From positions 62,001-126,000 of the forward strand of contig JAJEJG010000008.1 of assembly GCA_022828225.1 (NCBI GenBank): a stretch of DNA of 64,000 nt, given 5' to 3'. Below are positions 17,814-27,143 of this stretch, one piece after another. The position numbers were made by a program, and so were the translations under genes. Below the pieces are notes generated by a model. It saw nothing but the letters and a program-made list of their open reading frames with translations, ran no database searches and had not been told where the DNA came from. The DNA is from Nitrospirales bacterium. GTDB taxonomy: Bacteria; Nitrospirota; Nitrospiria; Nitrospirales; UBA8639. How positions within the stretch are numbered: position 1 is the stretch's first letter; every line of letters begins with the position of its first letter.

Positions 17814-19464
17814 TAGCCCCGTCTCGGTTGCTCCGGCTCTCAGGATCTCCGAAAGGCAATACCAAGCGACCCTTCTGGGCGCCTTGCGCCGTCCGCCCTT
17901 CTCCGTGAAGGGTCGAAGCAGGCCAGAGATCTAGACCGATTCGCAACAGTCTAACGTTCGACGGGTCCTCCATCCAGCGCTGGATCAAGCCGAGCGCGAA
18001 AGCTTGGGCATCCTCATCCAAATCTTGTCGAGTCCGCGCCGGGCGCCCGAGTCCAACCGTTTTGTTTGCCACTCCGTCTGTATCGGCCGCATCCGCAAGC
18101 AAAGGCCTAATAGACCGGAAAGTCGTCCGAAAACGGGCCGCCGCGAATCTAGCCACCGTCTCGTCACGTACGTCGGAAACCGGGGATAGTTGCCAACCGC
18201 TATCGTCCGCCATACTGAGCGCCTCTTGAGAGCGCATCAGACCCTGAATCGCATCAAGAATATCTTCGCCACCGAGTGCATCGAACCCTCCAGAGACCGC
18301 GGTCTGGATTCGACGCATTCTCGCGCTTTGACGAACCAACGGGCGCTCATCGCCGCCAAAGACCGTGATCTTGGTCTTCTCAGCAGACAACGTAAGGCAA
18401 GTGGACTCCTCGTTGAGGATCTCATCCAACCAAGCGCAGACCTCATTTTTGACATGTTCGGCTGTAGCCTCTGCTGGTGCCCCAACAACAACCGTAAGGC
18501 GTAGGTCATCGACGTACCGGCATGCGTCAGCCAACTTAATCTCCGGTCGGATTTCGGTTCCAATGGCCTGTTGCAAACGGGCATCGAAAGACAGCAGGAA
18601 GACGTTCGCAAAGAATCCTGAAGCGACAAGTCCCTGTGGCAGAGCAACTCGTTTGAAGTCGCTAAGTTCGGCTTGCTTTGCATAGATCCCAACCTCCTGT
18701 ACGTCACGCGAATCCCAAGTCCAATCCAGCACGGATGTCGCAAGATCGAAGAAGTCTGAATCATCCCCTTCTCGATGGATACGTCTCATTGCTGAGGCAA
18801 GGAAATTCGGACGGACACGGTCGTAAAACTGACGGAAATCCGAATGGACCACGAACACCCGATTCCCGTTCGCGTTGAAGTTAGCCTCGGCTGCTACTTC
18901 GGGGCGCGCAAGAAATGTCCGGTAGTCCTGAAAGTATGACCGGTACAGTTTGGCGGATCCCCACCGGTGGTGCAGCTCACCCTCGTTAGCGTCGCAGAAC
19001 AGGCGATTGCCGTATGACACGACCCGCTTTCGAGATTGTTCGTGGCCTATCGGGCTCCGGGGATCCCCTTGAGAGGATTCAACGCGATCAGCCAAGCACA
19101 GCATGAGCGCCGTGGCGACCACTTGGTCGGCGAGATCGACATGGGCCAACGGCCGAAGTCGCCCCGCAGTCGAACTTTTTTCAACAGGCTCCCAGGCACC
19201 GGATGCAGAGCGGACGCTCCAGCGCTGGCTCTTTGGCGCCGGGATGATACGAAGGGGACTGTTCTGCCAACTTTCTGGCGACTGCAAACGCTCACGAAGT
19301 TCACCAAGAAACTGTGGAAGGTTCACTGCGGCGCGGTCGAGCGCAAGTGTGTCCGAGAACCAATTGTGGTAACGAATGTAAGCGGCAGTCTTCTTCCAAG
19401 CTTGGACAAGAACATACTCCTCGCAGAGTAGATCCCGCCGGGGGCAGAGCGTCACCGGAATCAT
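17800..19464 (-). CDS. Reverse transcriptase of the UG/Abi (defence) type
   Basis: The 554-aa protein has the RT catalytic core: motif A SDFRQFYDRV with D209, motif B-like LPQGLVASGFF (275-285) and the active site YVDD at 317-320, followed by AEKTKITVFG. It lacks maturase X and HNH domains, so it is not a group II intron protein, and no msr/msd or CRISPR array is nearby. Together with the overlapping nitrilase gene it resembles DRT1-type anti-phage systems. The ATG has an AGGGGC ribosome site. The C-terminal 170 residues are helical and of unknown role. Confidence 0.88.
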   Translation of the reverse strand: MIPVTLCPRRDLLCEEYVLVQAWKKTAAYIRYHNWFSDTLALDRAAVNLPQFLGELRERLQSPESWQNSPLRIIPAPKSQRWSVRSASGAWEPVEKSSTAGRLRPLAHVDLADQVVATALMLCLADRVESSQGDPRSPIGHEQSRKRVVSYGNRLFCDANEGELHHRWGSAKLYRSYFQDYRTFLARPEVAAEANFNANGNRVFVVHSDFRQFYDRVRPNFLASAMRRIHREGDDSDFFDLATSVLDWTWDSRDVQEVGIYAKQAELSDFKRVALPQGLVASGFFANVFLLSFDARLQQAIGTEIRPEIKLADACRYVDDLRLTVVVGAPAEATAEHVKNEVCAWLDEILNEESTCLTLSAEKTKITVFGGDERPLVRQSARMRRIQTAVSGGFDALGGEDILDAIQGLMRSQEALSMADDSGWQLSPVSDVRDETVARFAAARFRTTFRSIRPLLADAADTDGVANKTVGLGRPARTRQDLDEDAQAFALGLIQRWMEDPSNVRLLRIGLDLWPASTLHGEGRTAQGAQKGRLVLPFGDPESRSNRDGASGRR

Positions 19465-19603
19465 GATGGAGCCCCTGGATGCAGTTGGGTGTGAGACATT
19501 GACCTCTCAGCGGGAAACCAGATCAACAGTTTTGCGTGCGCACCAGCGCCGCACCGACGCGCCGAATATAGTCCCGTCTCACCGGCTATATGATCGACAG
19601 TAT

Positions 19604-20025
19604 CTATAGGCACGAGGATGACCGTCCTTCGCGCGCCCGGACGACAGCCGGGCACCGTTCACTCACAATGAGGGAAGCGCCGTATCTCCTATTCTGGCGG
19701 TCCGAGGCGTCATCAAGGAAGGCCTTGAGGGCACCCGTCCCGGAATCGAGGAACTCATCCCATTTCTGGACATATTCCTCGTAGCGCTCGGCAAAGCCTG
19801 GAAAACAACCGTGCAAAATTTTCAGCATGTCGTCACCATTGCAGGACAACTGCCGCACCTCGGGCATCTTTTCGATGTGTTGCCCCGCATAGTACAGCGC
19901 CTCTTCGATCAGAAATCTGCCTTCTGGGGCTCTACCATGAGTTCCATGGGCGTCATGTCTTCGAAGCTCTTCAGAATTCCGGTCGTCGCAGTCTCCAGCA
20001 AGTTGGTCTCATCAAGACTTATCAT
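19604..20025 (-). pseudogene. Frameshifted hypothetical gene upstream of the RT
   Basis: An ATG at 20025 with a GGGAG ribosome site opens a frame that ends at a TGA (19911-19909) after QKADF. Reading one base back (adding one C) continues directly into FLIEEALYYAGQHIEK and then an 87-codon frame ending at 19604. Together they give a coherent helical protein of about 140 aa. A one-base deletion, a sequencing error or a programmed -1 shift could explain it. It is co-directional with and just upstream of the RT, so it may be a lost third component. Confidence 0.45.
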
Positions 20026-20299
20026 GATTGCCGGTGCTCCCGCCACGACAAAAAAACGCCACGCCGCCCGATGAACTATGATCGTAGAGCGTGCGCTATC
20101 AATCCGGCGCGCCATGGCACGTTTCGCCAGCCACTCTCCCCGCCTCCTTCTTTTTCATAAGAGAACGAGAACAAGGGGGACATCACAATCTTGCACAAAA
20201 GGAGACATTTCAAAATTGCGTTGACAGACGTCGTGCGGGGTCTTGACGCAACTCTTGAACCGTTTTAAGCTTAGTCGGGCTTAGCTCTATGAGGATCCA

Positions 20300-20554
20300 A
20301 TGAAAGTGAACATGCACGAGGCCAAATCTCAGCTTTCGAAGTTGGGCAAACTGGCGTGGGAAGGTGAAGAGATCGTGATTGCCAAGGCTGGCGAACCTTA
20401 CCTGCGGTTAGAGCCGTACAGAAAACCGAAGGGCAAGCGCAAGCTTGGAGCGTTGAAGGGGCAGATCTGGATTGCTCCGGACTTTGACGAGACACCCAAG
20501 GACATTATCGATTCGTTTTGGAATTCGAAGATATTCCCGGATGAAGAGGAATAG
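20300..20554 (+). CDS. Phd-family antitoxin
   Basis: The 84-aa protein shows the prevent-host-death pattern (MKVNMHEAKSQLSKL, then IVIAKAGEPYLRLEPY) followed by an acidic C-terminal tail (DEEE) that would neutralise the toxin. Its stop overlaps the toxin GTG by one base. A TTGACA-like element lies upstream in a region rich in short repeats. Confidence 0.85.
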   Translation: MKVNMHEAKSQLSKLGKLAWEGEEIVIAKAGEPYLRLEPYRKPKGKRKLGALKGQIWIAPDFDETPKDIIDSFWNSKIFPDEEE

Positions 20555-20934
20555 TGGCACGCTTACTACTGGATACCCATGTCCTCCTGTGGTCGCTCAC
20601 TGAACCGCAGAGGTTAAGCAAGCGTGCTCGTGAAGTCGTCGAAGACCCTCGAAGCGAAGTCTTCGTCAGTTCTGTCAGCAGCTGGGAGATCGTCGCCAAA
20701 CACGCGTTGGGGAAGTTGCAAGCTCCGGAGAACCTGGAAGCGAGTATCAAGAAACAGGGCTTCACGCCACTCTCTCTCACGTTTGGTCACGCGGAACAGG
20801 CGGGTGCTCTTCCGCCGCACCACGGCGACCCGTTCGACCGGATGCTGGTCGCCCAAGCCCAAATCGAAGGACTCATCGTTGTCACCAGAGACCGCCATAT
20901 CTCCCGCTACGACGTGCCCACGATGGCGGCGTAG
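20554..20934 (+). CDS. PIN-domain toxin (VapC-like)
   Basis: The 126-aa protein has D6 in LLDTHVLLW, a Glu in SSWEIVAKHALGKL and D-P-F-D-R near residue 93, the usual PIN metal-binding set. The GTG start overlaps the antitoxin stop. It is the second such module within 6 kb, but the protein is clearly different from the one at 14496-14894. Confidence 0.87.
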   Translation: MARLLLDTHVLLWSLTEPQRLSKRAREVVEDPRSEVFVSSVSSWEIVAKHALGKLQAPENLEASIKKQGFTPLSLTFGHAEQAGALPPHHGDPFDRMLVAQAQIEGLIVVTRDRHISRYDVPTMAA

Positions 20935-21194
20935 ACGAACGTCCACCCCTACGCGACCAAGTCCGATGACGTATCCGGCACGTGTTCCATGTCTACCCGA
21001 CGGTGCCGTCACCATACTATGAAAGCGGGGCAGGAGCATGACGGGAGAGCAACGCGGCGCAATCACTTTGTACTCGTCGCTCTCATCGGATCAGCCACAC
21101 AAGTGAAAGGTCCATCGCAACCACGCTCCGTTCTCATTCCTCTCGCGCAACGCTCCATGCTGATGGACAATGAGAGAAGGGAGTTCTTGCCATT

Positions 21195-22559
21195 GTGACA
21201 CGACATCGCCCCCGGCATCACAGCGGCCCGTCAGGCTTCCGCACGGTCGAGGAGCGTAGCCAGGACTTGGCTCAGATTGATCTCAACGCCGAGTTTCAAT
21301 ACACCATCGACTTAATTGAGCAAGGCTGTCCGTGCCTATTTCTGACCGGTAAGGCCGGAACGGGAAAATCGACCCTGTTGCACCACATACACAAGACGAC
21401 CACCAAGGCCACGGCTGTCCTGGCTCCGACCGGTGTGGCCGCCCTCAACGTTGGCGGCCAGACGATCCATTCCTTTTTTCAGTTTCCGCCTACGCCGATT
21501 GATCCGAACAATATTCGTAAACACCGGAATGCAAAACTGCTGCAAAAATTGGAGACCCTGATCATCGACGAGGTGTCCATGGGCCGGGCCGACGTGATGG
21601 ATGGAATTGATAAGGCCCTGCGTCTCCACCGGGACGACAGTGATACGCCGTTTGGTGGGGTTCAGGTTATCTTGTGTGGCGACCTCTTCCAACTCCCGCC
21701 CATCGTCAGAGATGGAGAGATGAAAACCTTCTTTGACGAGGAGTACGGGGGGCCTTACTTCTTTTATGCCAAGGTTTTTGCAGAGTTGGAGCCCTATTCG
21801 GTCGAACTCACGACCGTCTACCGCCAACACGACGAGGATTTCATTTACGTGCTGAATAAAATTCGCGAAAACAACGTCGATGCCGAACTGTTCGCGATGC
21901 TAAACACCAGGGTGCAACGCGACAAAGAACCGTCACAAGACGAATCTTTCATTACGCTGACTGCCACCAACCAGGCCGCATTTCTGAAGAATCAAGCCTG
22001 TTTGGATCGCCTGCCGAAGCGGGCGTACACCTACCCGGCAGAGGTCAGCGGGCAGTTTGAGGAATCCATCTTTCCGACCGAAGAACTGCTGGAGCTGAAA
22101 CCCGATGCCCAGGTCATGCTGATCAGAAATGATCCGTACAAACGCTGGGTCAACGGCAGCATCGGGCGGATCAGTACATTGACTGATGAAAAAATCTGCG
22201 TTGAGATTGGCGGGACGTCCTACGAGGTGACACCGGAAACCTGGCAAAATATCCGATACCGCTACAATCGGGAGACGAACCAGATTGAAAAAGAGGAAGT
22301 TGGCAGCTTTACCCAGTACCCGCTTCGGTTAGCCTGGGCCATCACCATTCACAAAAGCCAGGGCCAAACCTTTGACAAGGTCATGATTGATCTGGGACGC
22401 GGCGCGTTCGCGCATGGGCAGACGTATGTGGCGCTCAGTCGCTGTACGTCATTAGAAGGGCTCACCTTCAGTCGCCCGTTAACGCACAGGGATATTCTGT
22501 GTGATGAACGGGTGTACGATTGCACCCGGGTGTTTCCTCCGGCTCCCAGGCCGGGCTAA
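21195..22559 (+). CDS. PIF1/RecD-like helicase
   Basis: The 454-aa protein has Walker A GKAGTGKST near residue 55, motif Ia (APTGVAALNVGGQTIHSFF), Walker B LIIDEVSM, a Gln motif in DLFQLPP, and the C-terminal signature (AITIHKSQGQTFDKV, then YVALSRC) of superfamily 1B helicases. PIF1-like enzymes unwind DNA 5' to 3' and resolve G-quadruplexes and R-loops. In bacteria they often occur on mobile islands. The GTG start is chosen as the longest frame; its ribosome site is poorly spaced. It is the last gene before the right-hand repeat of the putative island. Confidence 0.88.
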   Translation: MTRHRPRHHSGPSGFRTVEERSQDLAQIDLNAEFQYTIDLIEQGCPCLFLTGKAGTGKSTLLHHIHKTTTKATAVLAPTGVAALNVGGQTIHSFFQFPPTPIDPNNIRKHRNAKLLQKLETLIIDEVSMGRADVMDGIDKALRLHRDDSDTPFGGVQVILCGDLFQLPPIVRDGEMKTFFDEEYGGPYFFYAKVFAELEPYSVELTTVYRQHDEDFIYVLNKIRENNVDAELFAMLNTRVQRDKEPSQDESFITLTATNQAAFLKNQACLDRLPKRAYTYPAEVSGQFEESIFPTEELLELKPDAQVMLIRNDPYKRWVNGSIGRISTLTDEKICVEIGGTSYEVTPETWQNIRYRYNRETNQIEKEEVGSFTQYPLRLAWAITIHKSQGQTFDKVMIDLGRGAFAHGQTYVALSRCTSLEGLTFSRPLTHRDILCDERVYDCTRVFPPAPRPG

Positions 22560-22601
22560 CGGCCACATATTTTTGCTCCCTCGCCATGGCCTGGTAGAGT
22601 G

Positions 22602-22749
22602 CTACCCGCTGCCTTGCAGGATGTCGAAGGGGGAGAAGTCGTCGGTCAGGATGAGGCCGGGGTTCCAGTCCGGGCCTCTGGCGGCATTCAGGAAGGGGAT
22701 GACTTCAGGCGGCATTTTGCCTTGATTCAGCAGGATCATCGTCGCCAGG
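22602..22749. repeat. Right copy of the 148-bp direct repeat (putative island end)
   Basis: It matches 15329-15476 at about 88% identity in the same orientation, beginning exactly at the stop codon of the spermidine-synthase-like gene. The 7.1 kb between the copies holds the RT-nitrilase genes, a VapC module and the helicase. Confidence 0.8.
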
Positions 22750-24149
22750 CCAAACTCGTCGGAGTCCATGTGCAACGGACGGGGACCGGCGAAGAAGATC
22801 AGGTTGACCGAGCCTGGTTTGGTACGCAACCAGGTCGGGGCGGGGATACTGTACGTTTCCACGTGCGGGAACGAGGTTTTCATCGTGGAGACCACGGCCT
22901 CGGCCCTGATCCGGTCCAGATCCGAATCCGAGGACGCCAGGTTCACCGCTACCACGCCGTCCGGGTTCAGGTGTGCCCGTAATTCCGTAAAAAATTCCGT
23001 CGTCGTCAGGTGAAACGGGATTTGGTGCCGGGCAAAGACGTCCACCCAGACGACGTCGTATTGCGTGGCCTTCCGTGCCAAAAAGACGCGCGCGTCCTGG
23101 ACGTGCACGTGGTGGTTGGCGGGCGTCTGATATTCAAAAAATTGCTCGGCCGCTTCGACGACGGACGGATCCATTTCGACCACGTCCACTTCCAATTCCG
23201 GCCAATGCCGCTCCAGCCATTTGGCAATGGACCCGCCGCCCTGCCCCAGAATCAGTCCCCGTTGCGGCTCGGGATGTAACGCCAGGGCCGCCATCATCAT
23301 TTGACTGTACGGCAGCGCCAATCTTACCGGATCGGGCTGCCACATGATCGCGTGGAAGGTATTGTCGAGCACGAGAAGTCGCAGGCCTTTCTCGTCGCGG
23401 ACCTGCACCTGCTGATATGGGCTGTCTTCCTGGTGGATCACCGGCGGATAGATGAGAACCGGGTGGAAGCTCAGCCAGACCAGCCCGCCCAGTATCCCGG
23501 CGACCGGTACCAGCGCCGCTCCTTTGACCCGGCGGCTCCACCACAACCAGCCCAAACCCAGGACCACCAGCACGACGCCCAGGACCGCGACCAGGGTCAA
23601 GCTCCCCAACCACGTCAACAGGAAAAACGACGTACCCCAGGTCCCGACCAGGCTGCCGACGGTGGAGATGGCGATCATCGCCCCGGTGTGCCGGCCCAGA
23701 TGTCCCATATCGGCGATAGCCAACCGCAGAAGCACGGGAAGGACACCGCTTAACCCGAAGGCCGGAACCGCCAGCAGGACGCTGGCCGCCAGACAGGGAC
23801 CCCATCGCGGGTCCGTGGTCCATTGCGAGACCGTAAACACGATCGGTTGCCCCACCCCGGCCAACAGGAGGGTCCACGCGCCCGAGCCCAACAGCAACCA
23901 GGGCAACACCGCGCCGGGCGTACGCCGGTCGGCCAGCCAGCCGCCGGTGGAATAGCCGCTGCTCATGGCCGCAAGGACGACCCCGATCAGCGCCCCCCAG
24001 ACGAACAACGAAGTGCCGAACACCGGGGCGAGCAGGCGACTGCCCAGAATTTCGAGAGCCATGACCACGGCTCCCGTGGTAAAGGCCGTGCCGAAAAACC
24101 ACAACCGGCCCCACGGGTCAGGCGATGCGGGAGTTACGTTCTCGTCCAT
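22602..24149 (-). CDS. Membrane-fused spermidine-synthase-like protein
   Basis: The 515-aa protein has six to seven transmembrane helices (about residues 15-225) followed by a spermidine-synthase-type Rossmann domain with the motif LILGQGGGSIAKWL and VDVVEMDPSVVEAA. This architecture is annotated as fused MFS/spermidine synthase; the real substrate is usually unknown, and the Gln in GQGGG deviates from the usual GGG. Its last 148 bp are duplicated at 15329-15476, so its 3' end probably served as a recombination or attachment site. Confidence 0.85.
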   Translation of the reverse strand: MDENVTPASPDPWGRLWFFGTAFTTGAVVMALEILGSRLLAPVFGTSLFVWGALIGVVLAAMSSGYSTGGWLADRRTPGAVLPWLLLGSGAWTLLLAGVGQPIVFTVSQWTTDPRWGPCLAASVLLAVPAFGLSGVLPVLLRLAIADMGHLGRHTGAMIAISTVGSLVGTWGTSFFLLTWLGSLTLVAVLGVVLVVLGLGWLWWSRRVKGAALVPVAGILGGLVWLSFHPVLIYPPVIHQEDSPYQQVQVRDEKGLRLLVLDNTFHAIMWQPDPVRLALPYSQMMMAALALHPEPQRGLILGQGGGSIAKWLERHWPELEVDVVEMDPSVVEAAEQFFEYQTPANHHVHVQDARVFLARKATQYDVVWVDVFARHQIPFHLTTTEFFTELRAHLNPDGVVAVNLASSDSDLDRIRAEAVVSTMKTSFPHVETYSIPAPTWLRTKPGSVNLIFFAGPRPLHMDSDEFGLATMILLNQGKMPPEVIPFLNAARGPDWNPGLILTDDFSPFDILQGSG

Positions 24150-24319
24150 CTAATCTATTATGTAGGGGCGGACCTGCGTGTCCGCCCTCTTGGTTACAGA
24201 CCCATTCATTCGTCCTCGTTAATACGGTCTTTTCCAAAGACAAAAAGCTCCGAAAGATGCTATAGAAAGGGTCGTTTGAGTGTCAATGAAACAATGCGGC
24301 CGTGAGCAATGGAGGATGC

Positions 24320-25261
24320 ATGGCGACCAAGGATTTTATTCTGGATCTGGGGAAATTGATGATCGGCATCGCATGGATCGACGGCCGGCTCGAACAGGAC
24401 GAAATCAATGCAATGAAGGAACTCCTGTTCATGCTCCCCGACATTTCCGGGGAAGATTGGATGCAACTGGAACTCTACATGACGCACACGGTGAGCGACA
24501 CCGAACGCCGGGACTTGCTGGACCGCGTCCTGTCCGGCATTCGATCTTCCAGGGACAAACAACTCGTGCTTGAAACCCTGAAGAAACTGGTCGCGGGCGA
24601 CGGGACTGACCGGGGGGCTGTAGGGGACGCCTCCCGTGGCGTCCCGGAGTCGGCGCTTGTGGAGGACATTCGTCGGGACATCGAAGGACGTAGCACCGGC
24701 CTGCTGGGGCACCTTACCGCGCCCTTTCGACAAACCCTGAAACGCAAGTCCGGTCAGGGGGCACGCGAGGACCGGATCGAGGATTTCATCAAGAACACGA
24801 TTTACTTCCAGTTGACGTCGGAGTTGGAGCAGCAGGGACGTACCCTGTCGTTTCCCGAGACGGAAGCACGGAAAATCTGTTTGGCCGCGGGCCTGATGGC
24901 CCACGTGGCATGGGTGGACAACGAGGTGTGTCACCGCGAACGCGAAGCCATGAGTCTCGCCCTCCGGGAACTCTGGAACGTACCCGACGACGAGGCCCGG
25001 TTGATTACCGAGATGAGTCACGCCCGGATCATGCAAGGTCTGGATCTCGTCCGGCTCACCAGGGGGTTTTGCGACCACACTACCATCGAGGAGCGAAAAG
25101 CCTTTCTGCGGTGCCTGTTCGCCATTGCCAATGCCGCGGAGGCCACCTCGCATGCCGAGATTGAAGCGATTCGCCAGATCGCCAAATCGTTCGAACTGCC
25201 GCATCAGGAATTCATCGAGGCGAAATTGACGATCCCGCGCCAAGATCGTGGTGGCCTATAA
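24320..25261 (+). CDS. TerB-like double-domain protein
   Basis: The 313-aa protein has two helical TerB-type segments (about 1-95 and 165-310), each with the MIGIAWIDGRLEQDE or MAHVAWVDNEVCHRE pattern of acidic residues that binds metals in TerB. The middle linker contains a short GC-rich palindrome (near 24620-24645). The ATG is chosen because GGAGG lies 4 nt upstream. TerB-domain proteins sense or respond to stress at the inner membrane, but the precise role is unknown. Confidence 0.75.
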   Translation: MATKDFILDLGKLMIGIAWIDGRLEQDEINAMKELLFMLPDISGEDWMQLELYMTHTVSDTERRDLLDRVLSGIRSSRDKQLVLETLKKLVAGDGTDRGAVGDASRGVPESALVEDIRRDIEGRSTGLLGHLTAPFRQTLKRKSGQGAREDRIEDFIKNTIYFQLTSELEQQGRTLSFPETEARKICLAAGLMAHVAWVDNEVCHREREAMSLALRELWNVPDDEARLITEMSHARIMQGLDLVRLTRGFCDHTTIEERKAFLRCLFAIANAAEATSHAEIEAIRQIAKSFELPHQEFIEAKLTIPRQDRGGL

Positions 25262-25336
25262 GAAGACACGACTCCGGTTCGGCTCATCCTCTTCGCTTCC
25301 TGGATTCCCCGGTCTCGTTCGTCTAGAATCCCTTTC

Positions 25337-26941
25337 ATGTCTTCGGAACCCCAATCGCCGAACGCCGACGAGCACCGCTCTATCGCCGGAGCCGCCGGTC
25401 TCATCGGTACAGCCACCTTGTCCAGCCGTATCCTGGGGCTGGTACGCGATATCCTGCTCGCGCGACTGTTGGGGGCGACGATTGCGGCTGACGCGTTCTT
25501 CGTGGCCTATCGCATTCCCAACCTGTTGCGTGAACTTTTGGCCGAGGGCTCCATGTCCTCCGCCTTTATCCCCGTCTTCACCGAATACCACACCCTGCGC
25601 AGCAAAAAAGAAACCTGGGAACTGGCCAGCGCCGCGTTTACCACGTTGCTGACCATTGTCACGCTGATCACCCTGCTCGGCGTGATCGCCGCCCCGGGCC
25701 TGGTGTGGGTACTGGCGCCCGGGTTTCACGATGACCCCGAACGATTGAGTCTCACGACCATCCTGACCCGGATCATGTTCCCGTATCTGATCTTCATCAG
25801 CCTGGCGGCCTTGACCATGGGCATGCTGAATTCCCTGCGCGCCTTTGCCGCCCCGGCTCTGGGTCCGGTGTTTTTCAACGTCTGCATTATCCTCTCGGCG
25901 CTCGTTCTCGCCCCGGTATTGGAGGAACCGGCTTTGGGCATCGCCCTCGGGGTTGTGGCGGGCGGGTTGACGCAGTTCATCATGCAACTGCCCGGCATTC
26001 AGAAACGCGGCCTGCTCTTCCAGTGGCGATTCAACCCCGGACATGCCGGCGTGCGGAAGATCGGCACCTTGATTATCCCGTCGTTGCTTGGGCTCTCCGT
26101 GGTGCAGATCAACATTACCGTGAGCACGATCCTGGCGTCGTATTTCCCCGGCGGGCCCACGTACCTGTTTTACGGCATGCGCTTGATCCAATTCCCTTTG
26201 GGGATTTTCGGGGTGGCCCTGGCCACGGCCATTCTGCCCACCCTGTCGGACCAGGCGTCGCGCGGCGCCTTGGATGAACTGCGTGAAACGTTGGGATTCG
26301 GCCTTCGCATGATCGGCTTCATGATCCTGCCCGCTATGATCGGGATTATTTTTCTTCGGGGCCCCATCGTGCACCTGTTGTTTGAACACGGCGCCTTTTC
26401 CGCGGCCGATACCCAAGCGACCGCCGCGGCCGTGTTGGCCTACGCGGTCGGGCTGTGGGCCTTCGCGGGCATCCGTATCATCGTCACGGCCTTTTACTCG
26501 CTCCAGGATACGAAGACCCCGGCTTTGGCCGCCGTGGCCGCCATGCTCATCAATGTCATCCTCGCGTTACTCCTGATGCAGCCTTTGGAACATGCCGGCC
26601 TCGCTCTGGCGACAGCGCTCTCGGCCATGGTGAACATCGGCGTGTTGATCGGCATTCTCACGCATCGACTGGGCGGCATTGATTGGCGAGGAATCGGCCG
26701 CTCACTCGGCCAAGCCGGGCTCGCGACCATCCCCGTGATTCTGAGCTGTCTCTGGATTGCAGATTTGGCGGTCTGGCATCGAGAGGACGAATGGATCGCC
26801 AAGGGCATCATGCTGATGGTCGGCATCGGCTTGAGCGCGACCGGCTACATCGGCATACAGGCCTTGTTTCACTCCAAAGAACTGGAAGTCCTATGGAAGC
26901 TGGTTCAACGCCATGTTCCGTTCTTGCGCCTCCAGGCTTAG
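25337..26941 (+). CDS. murJ: Lipid II flippase MurJ
   Basis: The 534-aa protein has about 14 transmembrane helices and the MurJ/MviN pattern at the N terminus (LSRILGLVRDILLARLLGA, then ADAFFVAYRIPNLLRELLAEGSMSSAFIP). It moves lipid-linked peptidoglycan precursor to the outer face of the inner membrane. Full length for the family. It overlaps the open frame upstream of dtd, and the two are probably co-transcribed. Confidence 0.95.
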   Translation: MSSEPQSPNADEHRSIAGAAGLIGTATLSSRILGLVRDILLARLLGATIAADAFFVAYRIPNLLRELLAEGSMSSAFIPVFTEYHTLRSKKETWELASAAFTTLLTIVTLITLLGVIAAPGLVWVLAPGFHDDPERLSLTTILTRIMFPYLIFISLAALTMGMLNSLRAFAAPALGPVFFNVCIILSALVLAPVLEEPALGIALGVVAGGLTQFIMQLPGIQKRGLLFQWRFNPGHAGVRKIGTLIIPSLLGLSVVQINITVSTILASYFPGGPTYLFYGMRLIQFPLGIFGVALATAILPTLSDQASRGALDELRETLGFGLRMIGFMILPAMIGIIFLRGPIVHLLFEHGAFSAADTQATAAAVLAYAVGLWAFAGIRIIVTAFYSLQDTKTPALAAVAAMLINVILALLLMQPLEHAGLALATALSAMVNIGVLIGILTHRLGGIDWRGIGRSLGQAGLATIPVILSCLWIADLAVWHREDEWIAKGIMLMVGIGLSATGYIGIQALFHSKELEVLWKLVQRHVPFLRLQA

Positions 26942-27143
26942 CCCGGATTACTCACCAGACTCCTGCTACGGGAGCCGGTTCACTCGCTGTGCCGGGGCGT
27001 ACTCCCGCAAGCCACTTCGACATAGCGGCAACTATGCCTTCAGCGTCTTGCAGTCCGTGCGCACCATCACAACGGTGTCTCGACGCCCTCGCGACGAAGT
27101 CTGGCGAGAAATCCGGGCTGACGTCGCAGAGGAGTGCGCACGC

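Noticed and set aside
17800-19464. Group II intron or retron identity for the reverse transcriptase
   Set aside because: No maturase or HNH domain, no intron-type RNA ends and no msr/msd-like inverted repeat were seen; the linked nitrilase points to the UG/DRT type.
24260-26416. Long antisense frames under the TerB-like and murJ genes
   Set aside because: They mirror well-supported genes; composition is typical of antisense shadows in GC-rich DNA and no motif is seen.
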